From NCBI RefSeq assembly GCF_020921035.1, contig NC_063153.1, positions 8,122,001 to 8,186,000 of the forward strand: a DNA stretch of 64,000 nucleotides. The letters are read 5' to 3'. Positions 63,406-64,000 of the stretch are shown one piece after another. The stretch is from Rhodamnia argentea. Lineage: Eukaryota > Streptophyta > Magnoliopsida > Myrtales > Myrtaceae. The notes beneath the pieces were generated by a model. The model was given only the letters and a program-made list of their open reading frames with translations. It was not told where the DNA came from and searched no databases. Numbering within the stretch: position 1 is the stretch's first letter; each line of letters begins with the position of its first letter. The translations under genes were made by a program, and so were the position numbers.

Positions 63406-63962
63406 ACCAAAAAAACTCAACTTTAGCATATGTCTCACATTATATCCATTTTTTTATCTCATAAAAAATCACAAACTTTTACTTTTGTCTCAATTCTACC
63501 ACCGTTAGCCTTCTTTCTATAATCACCATTAGTTAATCTTACATGGTATTATCACGACATTAATGAATTATACCTCAAACAAAGCGTGATGAAAAAAATC
63601 CCGAACTTCTCTTCTATTATTTGCTTCTGCTACCTATTGTCGGGAGATACATAATCAATCAAGGCGGCGTGTTTTGTATTCTCTCCAATACTCAACAGCT
63701 CAAAGTACGACTAGACATGGAGATATTCGGACGAACTATCTAAAATCTAGTCTTCCCTAAAACCTACTATTTCTAAATTTCGAAGATTTATTGGTAAGTT
63801 TGGCGAGAAAATTCCAGCTACATAGGATTAACTAACGTGATTATAAACGGAAGGCTAATGATGGTAAAATTGAGATAAAAGTAAAAATTTGTGATTTTTT
63901 ATGAGATAAAAAAATAGATATAATTGGGACATATACTAAAGTTAAGGATTTTTTTTGGTATT
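63406..63962. mobile_element. Long-inverted-repeat MITE-like element near the window end
   Basis: Arms at 63406-63538 and 63825-63962 are inverted copies over about 135 bp (left: accaaaaaaactcaacttta; right, reverse complemented: accaaaaaaaatccttaact), joined by a spacer of about 285 bp. A further outer pair may exist: 63250-63400 resembles the left arm again, and the last 35 bases of the window look like its inverted partner, so the full element may be larger and cut by the window end. No coding capacity. Confidence 0.7.
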
Positions 63963-64000
63963 AGAATAGTAGAATTTGGACAAAAGTAAAGTTGAAAGTT

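Overview
The window is nuclear DNA from a dicot plant. It holds a cluster of TIR-NBS-LRR (TNL) disease-resistance genes with the usual TNL splice pattern (TIR exon, NB-ARC exon, short linker exon, long LRR exon, GT-AG introns in consistent phases), set among Ty1-copia and other transposable elements. The TIR openings (MANLEA...GGEYQVFLSFRG) and LRR style resemble the L6/RUN1-like TNLs expanded in Myrtaceae such as Eucalyptus. That lineage is an inference from memory; no search was run.

Layout. (1) 1-8840: TNL-A, a minus-strand pseudogene with a 98-codon TIR deletion, gutted NB-ARC and LRR exons, a four-copy tandem repeat of its MHD-motif segment, and a Ty1-copia element (693-6168, identical 140-bp LTRs, TSD atatc) in its 3' part. 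(2) 10831-16377: TNL-B, minus strand, an apparently intact six-exon gene (predicted 1367 aa) that is a tandem relative of A. (3) 19922-25123: TNL-C, minus, full length but carrying at least three nonsense codons and several frameshifts. (4) 25250-30900: no gene; a possible Gypsy LTR with primer-binding site, a roughly 1.4-kb inverted-repeat transposon, and a second, about 2.6-kb LTR. (5) 31030-40876: TNL-D, the only plus-strand TNL, a pseudogene with stops, a Mutator-type MITE (9-bp TSD) and an old copia element (5-bp TSD) in its NB-ARC exon. (6) 42370-45850: TNL-F, minus, a pseudogene with no TIR exon. (7) 47200-49873: RNase H-like relics, a fragmentary inverted-repeat transposon and a truncated copia element. 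(8) 49876-50352: TNL-G, a TIR-exon stump. (9) 53789-58964: TNL-E, minus, with intact TIR, NB-ARC, linker and LRR exons. (10) 59150-64000: no confident gene; two inverted-repeat transposons.

Evolution. Roughly 15.89-25.25 kb and 49.88-59.15 kb are collinear copies of one segment (end of a B-type gene, intergenic spacer, complete C/E-type gene). The copies show reciprocal loss: B survives while G is a stump, and E survives while C is dead. Only B and E look able to make full receptors. Family knowledge says such proteins act inside the cell: the LRR senses or is regulated by an effector, NB-ARC switches nucleotide state, and the TIR domain acts as an NADase signalling through EDS1. The dead copies may still act as small-RNA sources, donors for gene conversion, or truncated TIR/NBS proteins; that is inference.
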